DNA of 64,000 nucleotides from Phialemonium atrogriseum (Eukaryota > Ascomycota > Sordariomycetes > Cephalothecales > Cephalothecaceae). Shown here piece after piece: positions 33,827 through 44,891 of this stretch. How positions within the stretch are numbered: position 1 is the first letter of the stretch; every line of letters starts with the position of its first letter. Under the pieces are notes generated by a model. That model was given only the letters and a program-made list of their open reading frames with translations. It was not told where the DNA came from and did not search any database. The position numbers and the translations under genes are program-made. The DNA is taken from the NCBI RefSeq assembly GCF_030411735.1, contig NW_026848146.1, positions 186,001 to 250,000 of the forward strand, in the 5' to 3' direction.

Positions 33827-36710
33827 ATGCCTCGGGTGGCTCAGGTACCGCGAAAAAGCGCCACTAGCAGGACGGCTTCTGGCTCTCTGTCCGCATCGCC
33901 GTTCAAGTCACCGGTTAAGTGAGTTGGCGAAACCCGACAAGACAAACAGACTCGCATAGCAACCGCATTCCGACTAACTAGCTGACTCTCTGTCCACCAG
34001 GATCCCGCTTAACGACGATGCACAAGAGAAGGCGCGCCGGTCGCATGGCCGCAAAGCCCTTCACGAAGCACAGATCAACCAGCTCAAAGCCGCAGCGACT
34101 GGAACCCCGGCGCGCAAGATCAGCCTTGCGCTAGACGGGGACGAGAATGCCGGATCGCCGGGTTCAAATCCGCGCACGCCGGTGCGGTCACGGCAGAACG
34201 GCGCGATGGCGATAGACGACGACCACGAGCGATTCGTCGTCGGCGGCTCGGCGGTCACGCCTATGAAGCGCGTCCCGATCCTGGCCAACTTTGAGGAGTG
34301 GATGAAAATGGCTACCGACAACAAGATCAACGCGGCTAACTCGTGGAATTTTGCTCTGATCGACTACTTTCATGACATGTCTCTGCTGAAGGAGGGCGAC
34401 GGCGTCAACTTCCAAAAAGCAAGTTGCACTCTGGACGGCTGCGTCAAGATCTATACGAGCAGAGTCGACAGTGTTGCAACCGAGACCGGTAAACTTCTAA
34501 GCGGCCTGGCCGATAGCCGGGACAACAAGAGGAAGGGCCGTGATAGCGAGGAAGGCGAGGAGGACGAGGAGGAAGAGGAGGAAGTAGACGAGGATGGCAA
34601 CATTAAGAAGAAGCCCAAGAAGAAGGTTCCGTGCCCCTTGAATATGCCCCCATTTGACGAACCTCTGCTCACACATGGCGTAGTCGCAGCGATCGTCCGA
34701 GGCAACACTAGCCCCGTCATTTGCTTCTTTGCAACTAAAGAAGTTCGAGCTCGAATTCTCCGTCGATCCCCTATTCAAGAAAGCCTCGGCGGATTTCGAC
34801 GAGGGCGGCGCCAAAGGCCTGCTCCTTAACCATCTCATGATTGACGGGCAAGGCCGCATTGTCTTCGACAGTAGCGACGATACAGGAGATGCGTCTGCCG
34901 AGTCCAAGTCGCGTCAGAAGGACGACATGGAAGGCGATGAAGATGATAGTGCAGAGGAGCTTGATGCTTCGACTGCGGATAAGACCGCGGCGCTTGAGGA
35001 GGAGGACGAGGATGTCGAAATCGACATCGCATCGCTCGGTGCCAAATTCTTCCCCGACCTCAGCGGCCTCGACGAACTGGACGTGTGCCCATCACTGAAG
35101 ACATTCGACCTTGGAGACCCTTCGGGATCCCTGGATATCCCCTTCCTCAAAGCTCCAGAAGACTGGCGACAGGAGCAAGACAAGGAAAAAGGTGCCGAGT
35201 CCGGAGGCATCGGAGACAAATCGGGCATGTTCATCGACGAGGAGAACATGCTTGGTTTCGACGATACTGACGCCCTTGGCACTTTCGGCATGGGACCGGA
35301 AGTCAACTTCGGTGAAGGTGGCGAGGCTTGGGCTCGAGAAGCTGCGCTGGAGCAACAGATGATGCGAGTCTTCGATGTCGGGCTCGGCGACGGCGCTGGA
35401 GGTGACGGCGACGGTGTTGATATGCTGGACAATGTCAACGGCGATTTCGTCGTCTCCATGACCCATGCCCAGAAGGCGGACAAGGTGCACGAGGACATCC
35501 TCAGTTACTTTGACCAAGCGCTCCAGAAGAACTGGACAAATGCTGAGCACTGGAGAATACGAAAGATCAAGGACGTCAACAAGCCGTCCGAGCCGACACG
35601 GCAGAGGAAAGAGAAGCAGCCCTTCGAGATTGACTTCTCATCGCCACTCGATGCGGCCCTCGGCGAGGTCATCTATAACCAGGCCTCAAGCACCTCGGCC
35701 ATCTCGTTGCCGAAGAAGGACTGGAAATCAAAGTCGCGCAACCTGCTCCCGGACGACAAGCACTTCAACTCGAAGCAGCTCGTCAGCCTCTTCCTCAAGC
35801 CCAAGGCTCGCCTTGCCCAGAGGCGAGCAGCATTCGGTAGCCGCGGCGGCGCCTTTGGCAACGGCGACCAGCAGAACCACGACGGGCCCGAGGGCGAGAT
35901 GGACGAGGCCTTCTGGGCTGCGAGGAAGGCCCCCATAGAGAGCGTGGAGACCGGCTCGCCGGGCGACGACACCGCGCTCCCCCAGGGTGACTACGACGCC
36001 AATTTCTTCCAGGACGACGGCTTGCCGTTTGCGGGGGCCACCGGTCTCGAAGACGACGACGACATCGACGAGTTTGCCGATGCCCGCGAGCAGTTCTCCC
36101 CCGGCCTAGGGGAAGGGGCCAACTTGGGCATGACCGAGGATGTCGGCATGACGGGCGCCTTCACCGGCCTGACTGTCACGAACCCTGCCGACCTGGCGTT
36201 CGGCACTATGCTGGTTACTCAGAACAGGAGGGTGAGGCCCGAATACCTGCAGTACGCACGGGTCGCGAAGAAGGTGGATGTCCGCAGGCTAAAGGAGGAG
36301 ATATGGAAGGGAATGCGCTTGGAGAAGCTCGAGAACGTAAGCGAGAACCGGAACATCCCTATCTAACCCCCCATACCTTCTTCGGCATCGATCTCTGACT
36401 GACCTTCCTTGGACAGGAACCCCCTCAACCAAGACTGCCCTCGCCGCCGGCCGATGAGTCAAGCCCGCCTCCCGCCATCTCAGCTGGCGGTGGAGGCGAC
36501 CAACCGGCGCTGAAGTTCACCAACGTAATGAACGACCTTCAGAGGGTCTATCCCAAGACGGCCATGGACGACATCTCGACCAGTTTCTGCTTCATCTGCC
36601 TGCTCCACCTCGCCAACGAGAAGGGCCTCGTCATCACGAAGAACTCCGCGCTCGACGAGCTCGACATCCGGAAGGACTGGTCTGCCGAAATCACGGACGG
36701 CGGGGAGTAA
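33827..36710 (+). CDS. brn1: Condensin complex subunit 2 (CAP-H, barren family)
   Basis: Kleisin subunit of condensin that bridges the SMC2 and SMC4 heads and binds the HEAT subunits, acting in mitotic chromosome compaction. Exons 33827-33918, 34001-34625, 34684-36336 and 36417-36710 give 887 residues. Conserved blocks are ILANFEEWMKMATDNKINA and NSWNFALIDYFHDM (SMC2-contact region), CTLDGCVKIYTSRVDSVATE and LKKFELEFSVDPLFKKASAD, then EGGAKGLLLNHLMIDGQGRI. The C-terminal winged-helix part contains EYLQYARVAKKVDVRRLKEE and MDDISTSFCFICLLHLANEKGL. Long acidic linkers lie between. Intron 2 has an atypical donor, GTTCCG. It is required because the downstream frame is entered through a TAG that can only be the intron's last three bases. 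The symbol follows yeast BRN1. Confidence 0.94.
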
Positions 36711-37223
36711 GGCCGTTGGCAAGGTGGGGGTGGCAGGGGGATTGTCTGTCTGAGGGACAAGGCTCCTTCAACCGGGCTTACTCTGTGTGTACTGGATAGG
36801 AGTTCGATCGGCTTTGTTGTTGTCTCCCATGATCCTAGGCCCTTAAAGACCAGAAGGGCGGGCGGGTAATGTGGCTGGTCCGGTTTTGTTTACCTAGTTA
36901 TGACGAGAAATGAGGGTGAGAGAGCGTGCATATGATATGGGATGCGTTTTTGAAGTTATCTTCGCTACATCCAACCCGTGGAATCCAGGCCTGGCCGTCG
37001 AATTCTCAGTGCCGACGATATTCCTCGTGAAACCCATGACATGCAAAAACTGTTGCAACGGCCGTAGCCCAGGTTATGCTTGTATAGGTCATAAACGAGC
37101 TCGAGCTGCGAGCCCCGGACACGACGGTACGATATCTAGAGAAACAAAGGCCTATCTATAGAGCGGGATACCGTGCTTACGCAAAACGCTGTCTATCCAG
37201 TCCTCGGTGGCCAAGCGGCCATG
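36711..37223. other. Intergenic between two converging genes
   Basis: These 513 bases hold the 3' flanks of the CAP-H gene and the small coiled-coil gene. Nothing else is visible. Confidence 0.45.
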
Positions 37224-38433
37224 CTATCTGTTACCGTCATTCCCACTTCCATTAGCTGGCTCTTTGCCGTGACCGGTTGGCGGTTGCGCAGGCTCCTTTT
37301 CATCGGCCGCCGGCATATTGTCCTCGAACGACGCCAAAATCTCGTCAAGCTTGCTCTCAAGATTTGACAGGTTCTTTTCGAGAGCAGCTGCAGCTTGCTC
37401 GCCTCTGCATGCAACTACCGAGTTAGCATTTGTGGCTTGTCCATGCATGGCATATAACCGCGGTGTAGGTGGCATCCACGTGACAGCGATGACATGCCTC
37501 AGCGCGGTGTATGCTGATATCAGGGGTCTTTTTTGACTCCGACATTACAGCCCTTACCCCATGCACAAATAGGTAACATAGGACCCTGCCTGAATGACAC
37601 TGCTGCATTGGTAGGCCCCAACTGGTAGGTCGGGATGCGGAGACGCCAAAAATTGCAAGAAAACTTGGACCGGAAAGCCCACTTTGGCCAACATCGGGAA
37701 GATTCCTCACATGGTCCAGGGTCCTTTTCAGGGTCCTCCAGGGTGGGCAGATCAGGGTTCTCCCAGGGTGCTTCCCCAAGGGATATCTGTTGGGGGATAA
37801 TGGAAAGCGGAATGTTACGCGGTGATCCAGCATCAAAAGCAGCACACTTCTATGTTGGTATGGAGTACGGGCCAACCAGAACAGGCGAACGGCAACTTCG
37901 CGGTAAGACGTGCAGAACAAGACTCAGGCTGACAGCCGTCAGAGCCGCGAAACTTGAGAAATGAAGCCAAACGAGCACACGCACTGGGCAGTAGATGGGA
38001 TGATCCCATGACGAACGGTGAGGCGGTGGGAGGCAGCAGCCCTAATGCGGGCTGAACATCCTTCCCTGGTCCCTCCCCAGGTCCAGAGGTTGCAGAGAAT
38101 GAGAAGCTGGGAAAGGTGCAAAGTGGGAAACACCTCCGGCCAAGTTGGGCGCCAGAGTTTGAAAACAAAATCGCAATATGCGTATGCGTATGCGTATGCG
38201 TACCTCGAAAGTTCTCTCAAAGCCTGCTCAAGTGTCAGCAGCTTTGGAGGCACTACTGGAGGGTACAAGACGGAAAAGAATAAAGATGATGGCATATCGT
38301 GACATCCCGAGACAGGCGCAAGGTAAAGTAAGGGGCTTACCTGAGCAAATTGTGCATGAGTCGAGTTAGGCGGGGAACCTGCCGACTCGTGGGCACCGTC
38401 ACTGTGGCCGCCCTGGGACTCGCTTGGGTCCAT
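37224..38433 (-). CDS. Small predicted coiled-coil protein, unrecognised
   Basis: Tentative three-exon gene: 38433-38341, 38204-38223 (a 20-nt exon, read downward) and 37404-37224, encoding 97 residues. The product starts MDPSESQGGHSDGAHESAG and contains AQFAQALRELSRGEQAAAAL, then EKNLSNLESKLDEILASFED. These read as one amphipathic helix across both splice junctions, which is the main reason to believe the model. The C-terminus is Pro/Gly/Asn-rich. Intron 1 is 117 nt. Intron 2 would be about 800 nt, long for this genome, so another small exon may be missed. Its donor, GTACGC, is the end of a TATGCG/CGCATA microsatellite. I do not recognise the family; small complex subunits with one coiled coil are a possibility, but that is only a guess. 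Confidence 0.45.
38177..38204 (+). repeat. Hexanucleotide microsatellite (TATGCG)4
   Basis: Four perfect TATGCG units are followed by TACC. On the minus strand the run reads GTACGCATACGCATACGC and on, directly after the 20-nt exon of the small coiled-coil gene, so its first bases form the splice donor. Confidence 0.9.
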
Positions 38434-39445
38434 CCTGCTGGATTTTGGAGAGTGTCCGGGCCAAAATCGTCGAGGAATGGGAATGATAGGTCAGAGCCCT
38501 ACGAGCAGTGTGAAGAACGACTCCCCGTTGCAAAACCTCAGGTTCAAAGGCTGATGATGAGGGGATGCCATAGGGAAGCCATGTGTTTAGCCCACGAATG
38601 GTAAGAGCGCAAACGGACCAATCACCTCATCACAGGTTAGATACTTACTCAGTACCTACCTCTGCAGGTAGCTTTGCTACATACCTAAGGTACCTAGGTA
38701 CGGTTACGAACTGTTACGTCACCACCTGGTTGGTGGAAGCGGGCGAGATGGCGCGGTTCAGTTATAATGTACCCTGGGTGTAGTACATTGCGCAGTACCT
38801 ACACGGGGCAGGGTTCCTCGTATGTACCTAAGTACCAAGGTAGGCTGTACGCATGTAGGTGTACTCGCTGCCAGTTGATGAGAAACAACAAAAAGTCAAC
38901 GAATTTGATCGGGGAGGCTTCGCTCCGTCAAAAGAAGAAATATCTTGAAGAGAGTGACCTTTCCTCTTGCTGCTTTGGTAGGTCTACTCCCTGGGTAGTC
39001 GGCGTAGGTAGCTCCGATTCCGATGAGCTTTACCATCCATAGTAACTGCGTAAACGTCCTGTCGAATGAGGTTGTTTTGTCATGAACGATGATGGAGTAT
39101 GACAATAGAATCAGGAGAGCCAAGGGCCTGGGTCGGGGTCGGGGCGAACAACGCTAGAAAACCTTCGGCATACTATGTAAGGGTCAAAGGGGGCTGGTGA
39201 CCAGACTGGAGAAATGCATCGAAATTTGAGAATGCCAGGATGGCTAATTCTCAAAGGCCCATCTTTACGGATTCTTCGCATGTAGACCCATGTGAAGAAG
39301 ACATTCCGTGAGGCTTGGGCCAACTACCCACGCATAGTACGCGACTGCCGCCAGCCTGGAGCTTGTGTTGCCAGGTGGCACCCCAAGCCGCCCAATTGGA
39401 AGGGGGAGAATCTGCAGCAGGGATCTGCCTGCCAAACGGGAAAGT

Positions 39446-39453
39446 GCCTGCCT

Positions 39454-39489
<36 letters not shown>
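39446..39489 (+). repeat. Tetranucleotide microsatellite (TGCC/CCTG)n
   Basis: About ten units of TGCC, interrupted once by a CTCC variant near 39452. The tract lies in non-coding sequence. Confidence 0.9.
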
Positions 39490-40765
39490 TGGATCGCGGC
39501 GTAAACATCTCTGTGAATTTCAATTTGCATGTCGCTCACTCGGTTTGCGACTCCGGCTCCCCGCAAGCAGGCATTTTCCCTTTCGCACCCAGTTACCCAC
39601 ACATGACCTCTCCCCAATCCCAACGACTCTTTCCCCGTCAAGCCGGGTGCTGGGACCTGCTTCTGTTCGGTGCGGTGGGCTCAGGCTCTGCTCGCAGCTC
39701 ATTGGCTGAAGCGCGCGGTCCACGCCATTGAATATCGTACGATTCTTGCTGCATTCCCTGGCAAATCGATGGAGATCGAGATCCCTAGTCGCCTTTTCCA
39801 CCCTCACATTCGCCCTTTCATCCCGCCATGGCATTTCGACACTACCCAGCATCCCATTTCGAGACTTGCAGTGTTTCTGGTCACCCCCGCTCGAAGCACC
39901 ATTTTTTCCCAAGTGCGTAAATATAACTCCTCGACTGATTGTGAGGAGAAAAAAGGAATGGTTAAAGAGGTGCCTTATGTCATTCTGAACCCACTCCACG
40001 GCGTGGCCTTATGCCCTCATACGTAGAAGCCGTTGCTCATTGCGGGGCCGTGTTCAAGTTGTCGGCTTCCCGTCGTTGTACCTACTGTACACCAACGGTG
40101 CCATCGATAATTGACGGGCTGTACCATATCCGTACCTCCAACCTTAACACTCCCGGCCTCTGTCCTCATGTTCCTGCTCCCTTCCGCTAGGCTGAAATGT
40201 GCTCGCTCTGCTCCAATCTCCCATAATTCAGGTTCAAAGGGCTACCTAACCGAAGTCCCCGGAAGCCAGTCCCTCGGCGACATTCCGGCATCTGTTACTG
40301 CTGGTGTACAGTTGCAGGTGGTAGCAACCGTAGTACAGCAAATCTCCCGAGGCATGAGAGGTACCTGCCTATATGCACAACGTACATCCATTCACCCCAT
40401 CCTTGCCCGGCCTCCACACACCCCTGGTGGAGCATTGGTCAATGGTCTTGTTAGTCGACCACACTTTACCTCGAGACTCTGATCTTTTGACGGCCAAAAC
40501 CCGTTACCACACGCCCGTTATTCTTGGTCTCTAGTCGCCTGGCTAGCCAGGATACACGCATCATCCAGTATCCGCGAACTGCAGCGCCGGCGACAACCTT
40601 GGACAGGTGCAATATCCGTCATACTAAGGTGGACTGCGGTAGACCTCGTTCTGGCCCAGCGTTGATCCTCCTCCGTAGCTGAGATCGCCGCGACGACTAG
40701 CAGACAAGTGGCATATAACCTATGGCCACCAGCCGATCTTGGTCGCTAGGCCCGTTCTTGTGAGT

Positions 40766-41132
40766 TCATTTCTTCCCCAGTGCTTTGAACATTTCCCGTT
40801 TGTGCAACATCAGGTCCTGGCTACGTGAGCACTTGTTGTCATTGAAGTCTCCGTCACCCTCCAGCACCTCTCCAACCCAACCGTCTTCCCAGAGAAAGCC
40901 TATGTACTTCGTGAGGTCCGACGCCTCGATCGCCATTGACTCCAAAGTAGATCCCACGCGGCCATCTCGTGTCCACGCTGTTGAATCCCACGCTTGGCCA
41001 TCTAGTGTATTGCTTACCTGGCGGCGGGGCTGACCTCTGAAAAGCCGCCGTTCCGCCCACCCCGACGAGAGCCTTGAAGAAGCATCAACTCGCTGCCTTT
41101 CTGCTGAGGCTGCCGACGAAGGAAGAAGAGAC
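40766..41132 (-). other. Open frame without early ATG, possible exon or gene remnant
   Basis: On the minus strand the frame is open for about 120 codons from a TAG near 41135 to a TGA at 40766. The only ATG in its first half is at 40936. Its C-terminal part reads like real protein (EASDLTKYIGFLWEDGWVGE, then a charged end RSQDLMLHKREMFKALGKK). I recognise no family and see no convincing upstream exon. It could be a last exon of an unrecognised gene, a gene remnant or chance. Confidence 0.2.
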
Positions 41133-41338
41133 TAGAAAGACTAGAGCTCGTTGGCAGGCGTCGTTCAAAATTCTACCGGCATTGGTTCCATGGTCTTAGC
41201 AGCCGACTACACCAAGCCCTGCGGGAACGTTGAGACAGCCTCCACCCCTTCATCACCGGGACGTGTCGTCGCGACTACAACAACCCCACTGCATATATTT
41301 GGCAGCTGGGTCGCCCGAAGGCTGCGCCCTGACACTAT

Positions 41339-43427
41339 ATGATCATACCCCAACAACCGCCCGGCTGGATGACGCAACCACTGGAGGTCGTCTTTGGAGA
41401 GCTCGGCATCTCGCAATATCTCGATGCCTTCCTGGATCAGGGGTTCGACTCTTGGGAGACTATTCTCGACGTTACCGAATCTGATTTGTGAGTGCACCCA
41501 CGCCGGCCAGCTATGAAAGCGTTGCGAATCTAACCGGTGGTACCTTTGTTACCTGGCAGGGATGTTTTAGGGGTCAAACTGGGACATCGCAGGGTAAGTA
41601 CAGTGCTGTGCCGCCCCCGACACTCTAATAGGAGCCGTTCTGATGATTGTGCGAAGAAACTCCAGAGACGTATTGCCAATTCCCGAGGTGTCGCTCCCGA
41701 TGCCTCATTAGTTTCTCCAACACAAGCAAGCATTGAGGATCCGAGGCTTGACGCGCTCAGACCTGATGGACCCAGGGCCGAGAGTCGAGAGAATACGACA
41801 TTAGCGGTCGCAAAACGGAAATACAGGCGGCATCCCAAGGTTGGTTTTCACTTGTGGTCCTGAGGCCTTCGACATAGTGCGAGAACGGACCATTGACCTC
41901 ATGTGCTGCGTAGCCGGATGAAAATGCGCCGCAGCGACCCCCTTCAGCTTATGTGCTATTTTCTAATAGTGAGTCACGTGTGGGATGGCTTAGCATGTCA
42001 TTGCTATGCCATTGTCCCTTGCTGTTTGTTGTGTCACGCCGGGTGGCTAACCTTGCCCCTTTCTCTCATCAGAGATGCGAGATGAACTGAAAGGCAGGAA
42101 CTTGACCTTTACCGAGATTGCCAAACTCGTTGGCGAGCATTGGCAGAATCTGTCACAGGCGGACAAGAAATCACTCGAGTCCCAAGCACAGGAGGCCAAG
42201 GACAAATACAACAATGATTTGGCCGACTATAAGAAAACAGCAGGCTACAAGAAGTACAGCATATATTTGCAGGAGTTCAAGGCGAAACACGCCCATCAGT
42301 CTCAGGGTAAGCCAACCTCTGAAGTCCTCGTTTTGCCATAGCAGACGCATGCGTCGTCTGCTCACCCTATTGGACCTAGTTTAACCCCGGCAGGACTTTT
42401 AGATAAGGAGAGCGCGAAGCGGTTGAGGTTATCGGAGAGCCAGGGAGGGAGTCAAAGCGGGATCACCACCAACGGTTCTACGAACCGGGCAAGCAGGGCG
42501 CGGAGCGGAAGTGCCAGTGAAGGTGAGCCGGGAAGCGAGCCCGCCGCCGGCCGACGGCGGAGAATTGGATCTACAGCGTCGGCAAGAGAGTCCCAATCGG
42601 TCGCAACGCCGGCCTCGTGCTATACGTCGGTGGATGAGTCGGTTCCTTCGCCGTCATCCCATGGCCCCGATCGACGATCTGCAGAGCGATCCCCTGTTGT
42701 AAATTCAAGTCCACGGGACCTGGCGTCGATTGCACACCTCCGAAGTTCATGGTTGGAGGACACTCGCAATGACCAGATTGGCATGCAACATCACCTGCCG
42801 CCCTTGTCCAATATGTTTGACCAGCAGAATCGCCCGAGCAGCGCCGGCCACTCGAGCGAAGTCAACGGTTTCGCGTTCCCGCAAACTCCCAGCTTAGCCC
42901 TAGGCAGTCTGGATCCCCCTCCCCCTCTAGTCGGCGGCGAATCCAGGCCGCAGGCCCTAAAGAAGGAACAATCCTGGGCTACCAGCAGCTCATCGGGCTC
43001 TTCCTCATTTGGCCATCCACGGACACCAATAGAGGGCCCACTCGCAATCCACACACTCCTATCAACAACCTCGGACCAGCAACATGAGACCATGTCTTTG
43101 TTCTACGGGAACTCGACTCCCTCGGACCAGAAGTCTTCCCTCCTAGAGCAGCGGGGGGTTGCCACCTCGATGCCATATGCGAACGGTACCTTGCCATTCA
43201 CTCTGCTTGATCCAGTTCTCCAGTCACTAACCTGGGCCTTAATAGAGTTCAAGCCTGGTCCGTCGCCGACTCTTCAAAAACCTCCGCCTCCGCATCGGTC
43301 AGCGGCGGGTGGCTACTCAAGTCAAAGGAACACGAAGCCTGGTGAGAAGAAGCCCGCGCCGAACCTAGATGGAATGAGCGCTTTGCTGAGGGCTGGCGAA
43401 ATTGTCGACCAGCGGCGGACCCGATGA
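41339..43427 (+). CDS. SAM-domain and HMG-box protein, putative transcription regulator
   Basis: Nuclear DNA-binding protein that combines a SAM protein-interaction domain with one HMG box. Exons 41339-41487, 41560-41593, 41657-41839, 41914-41968, 42073-42306 and 42394-43427 give 562 residues. All five introns are GT-AG and phase-consistent. The SAM domain is at about 14-72 (LEVVFGELGISQYLDAFLDQ, then LGVKLGHRRKLQRRIA). The HMG box is at about 123-195, with PDENAPQRPPSAYVLFSN, MRDELKGRNLTFTEIAKLVG, EHWQNLSQADKKSLE and NDLADYKKT. The C-terminal 350 residues are Ser/Pro-rich and end with a conserved-looking LDGMSALLRAGEIVDQRR. Similar SAM+HMG proteins occur across Sordariomycetes. Its targets cannot be inferred from sequence. 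Confidence 0.9.
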
Positions 43428-44891
43428 GACGCGCCGCCGACAGTGGAGCCCCTTGCTGATGTTGCAGTTGAATTCCCAGTCTCACGCGCGTGATGGCTCT
43501 GCGTGCAAGGCCTCTTCCACCTTACGACTCTCATAGATGACTTCCACCTTTGAACAATGTTTCTTATTTAGCCGGGCTGTATCTTGGGACGACTGTACCA
43601 CGTTTTCTTGGTTCGTATTTGCATCAGATACCCCCCACCTACCTAACCACCAACCGTCGCTGTATCAACCCGGCTCTGGTCTGGCAGCATCTGGCCTCAA
43701 CTTCTTGGAACGCACACGATACATCCCATGAGAAGGCATGAACGCAATGAGGCAGACCATGTCCAAGGGGCAATGTTGGGTTTGATTGTGAACACTTTTG
43801 GAGGCCGGACGGATAGTACTCTAGACCACCTATCCATGTCTATATGATCTCCCCCTTTTTTGGGCTGCCAACCCCTTGTTTTTCCCCCCCTCCATGTTCC
43901 AATGCGCGGGAGAAGGGAAGGCGCGTAGAATTGGCAAACCGCGAATAGACGCACGACGATGGCAAGAGGGTCGTCGATGACGGCTTTTGAGATGGATGCT
44001 CAAAGTTGTTGGTGACAACCTACACCAATCAATACCTATTTATGTATGTTGGCGAAAAAAGTTTTATCTCTTCGAGATGATGCACTGAGTAGTTTAAAGA
44101 CCACGCAAGACCGCCTAGAAACAGGCCGAGTTGCATATTGTCAACAAAATTGCAGTGTTTTTGTCCCTTGAAAGCCCCTGGCCCCCCAACCCTAACGGCA
44201 CCCAGCTGCCCCGGCCCCGGCCCGTCCGTCCTGGCTTTCCGGTCATGGCGGCGGCAGCACGCACATATATTCGCTCACATAGGGGGTACATGAGAAACAA
44301 ACGAGGTTTGCTGCAGACAGACGCGTGCATCATCCAACTTTGTGTATATATATATATGTATCATGATGCGAGCCACCTTCCCGCCTTGCCCCTACGAAGG
44401 GGCTAGCCCTCGAACCAATTCCAAAGTACATCTAGATACGAGAGGGCATCAACTACGACGATATCCATGCAATGGTAATGTGAAGCCAGCGAGAGCAGGT
44501 AGAGTGACGGCTAGGCAATGAAACAGGAAAATCCCACACCATTATAACATCCAGACTACATGAGAGGAATCCGTCCAGTAGAGAGGTATGAAAACCCGAC
44601 CGAAATCCGTAGACGCCAGATGGGATGCCAAGGGAAAAGACGTTGCCGTAATTAAAAAAAGAGAACAGTGGTAATTGTCATGGCGTCCGTAAGCCCATCC
44701 AATAGTCCAAGTAGAGCGCTTCGTTTGCGAAGAAGGGGCATTGTCCCAGCCTCCGTGGTAGCTGAGCAAAGCTGGTGAGAGAGAGCCAAGGGTCGATTCT
44801 GTGGTATATTTCGCCCAGGGGGGTAGGCAGGCCAGCCACACACTTTAGGCCATCAGCCGGATGTGACGCTGTGTGACGAAGCTTAATGACA
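43428..44891. other. Intergenic between two converging genes
   Basis: This 1.46 kb stretch holds the 3' flanks of the SAM+HMG gene and nik-1. Short TATATATATAT runs occur near 44346. No gene is visible. Confidence 0.45.

Larger units (their letters stand above)
38434..41338. other. 2.9 kb gene-poor stretch
   Basis: No gene is clearly supported here. It contains TAGGTACCTA-type motifs (38685-38700, 38796-38846), a CCTG tetranucleotide microsatellite (39446-39489) and one minus-strand open frame at 40766-41132 described separately. The right end must hold the promoter of the SAM+HMG gene. Confidence 0.4.

Noticed and set aside
40111..40482. 123-codon plus-strand open frame in the 2.9 kb gap
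   Set aside because: No family, no splice partners and composition like the surrounding non-coding DNA.
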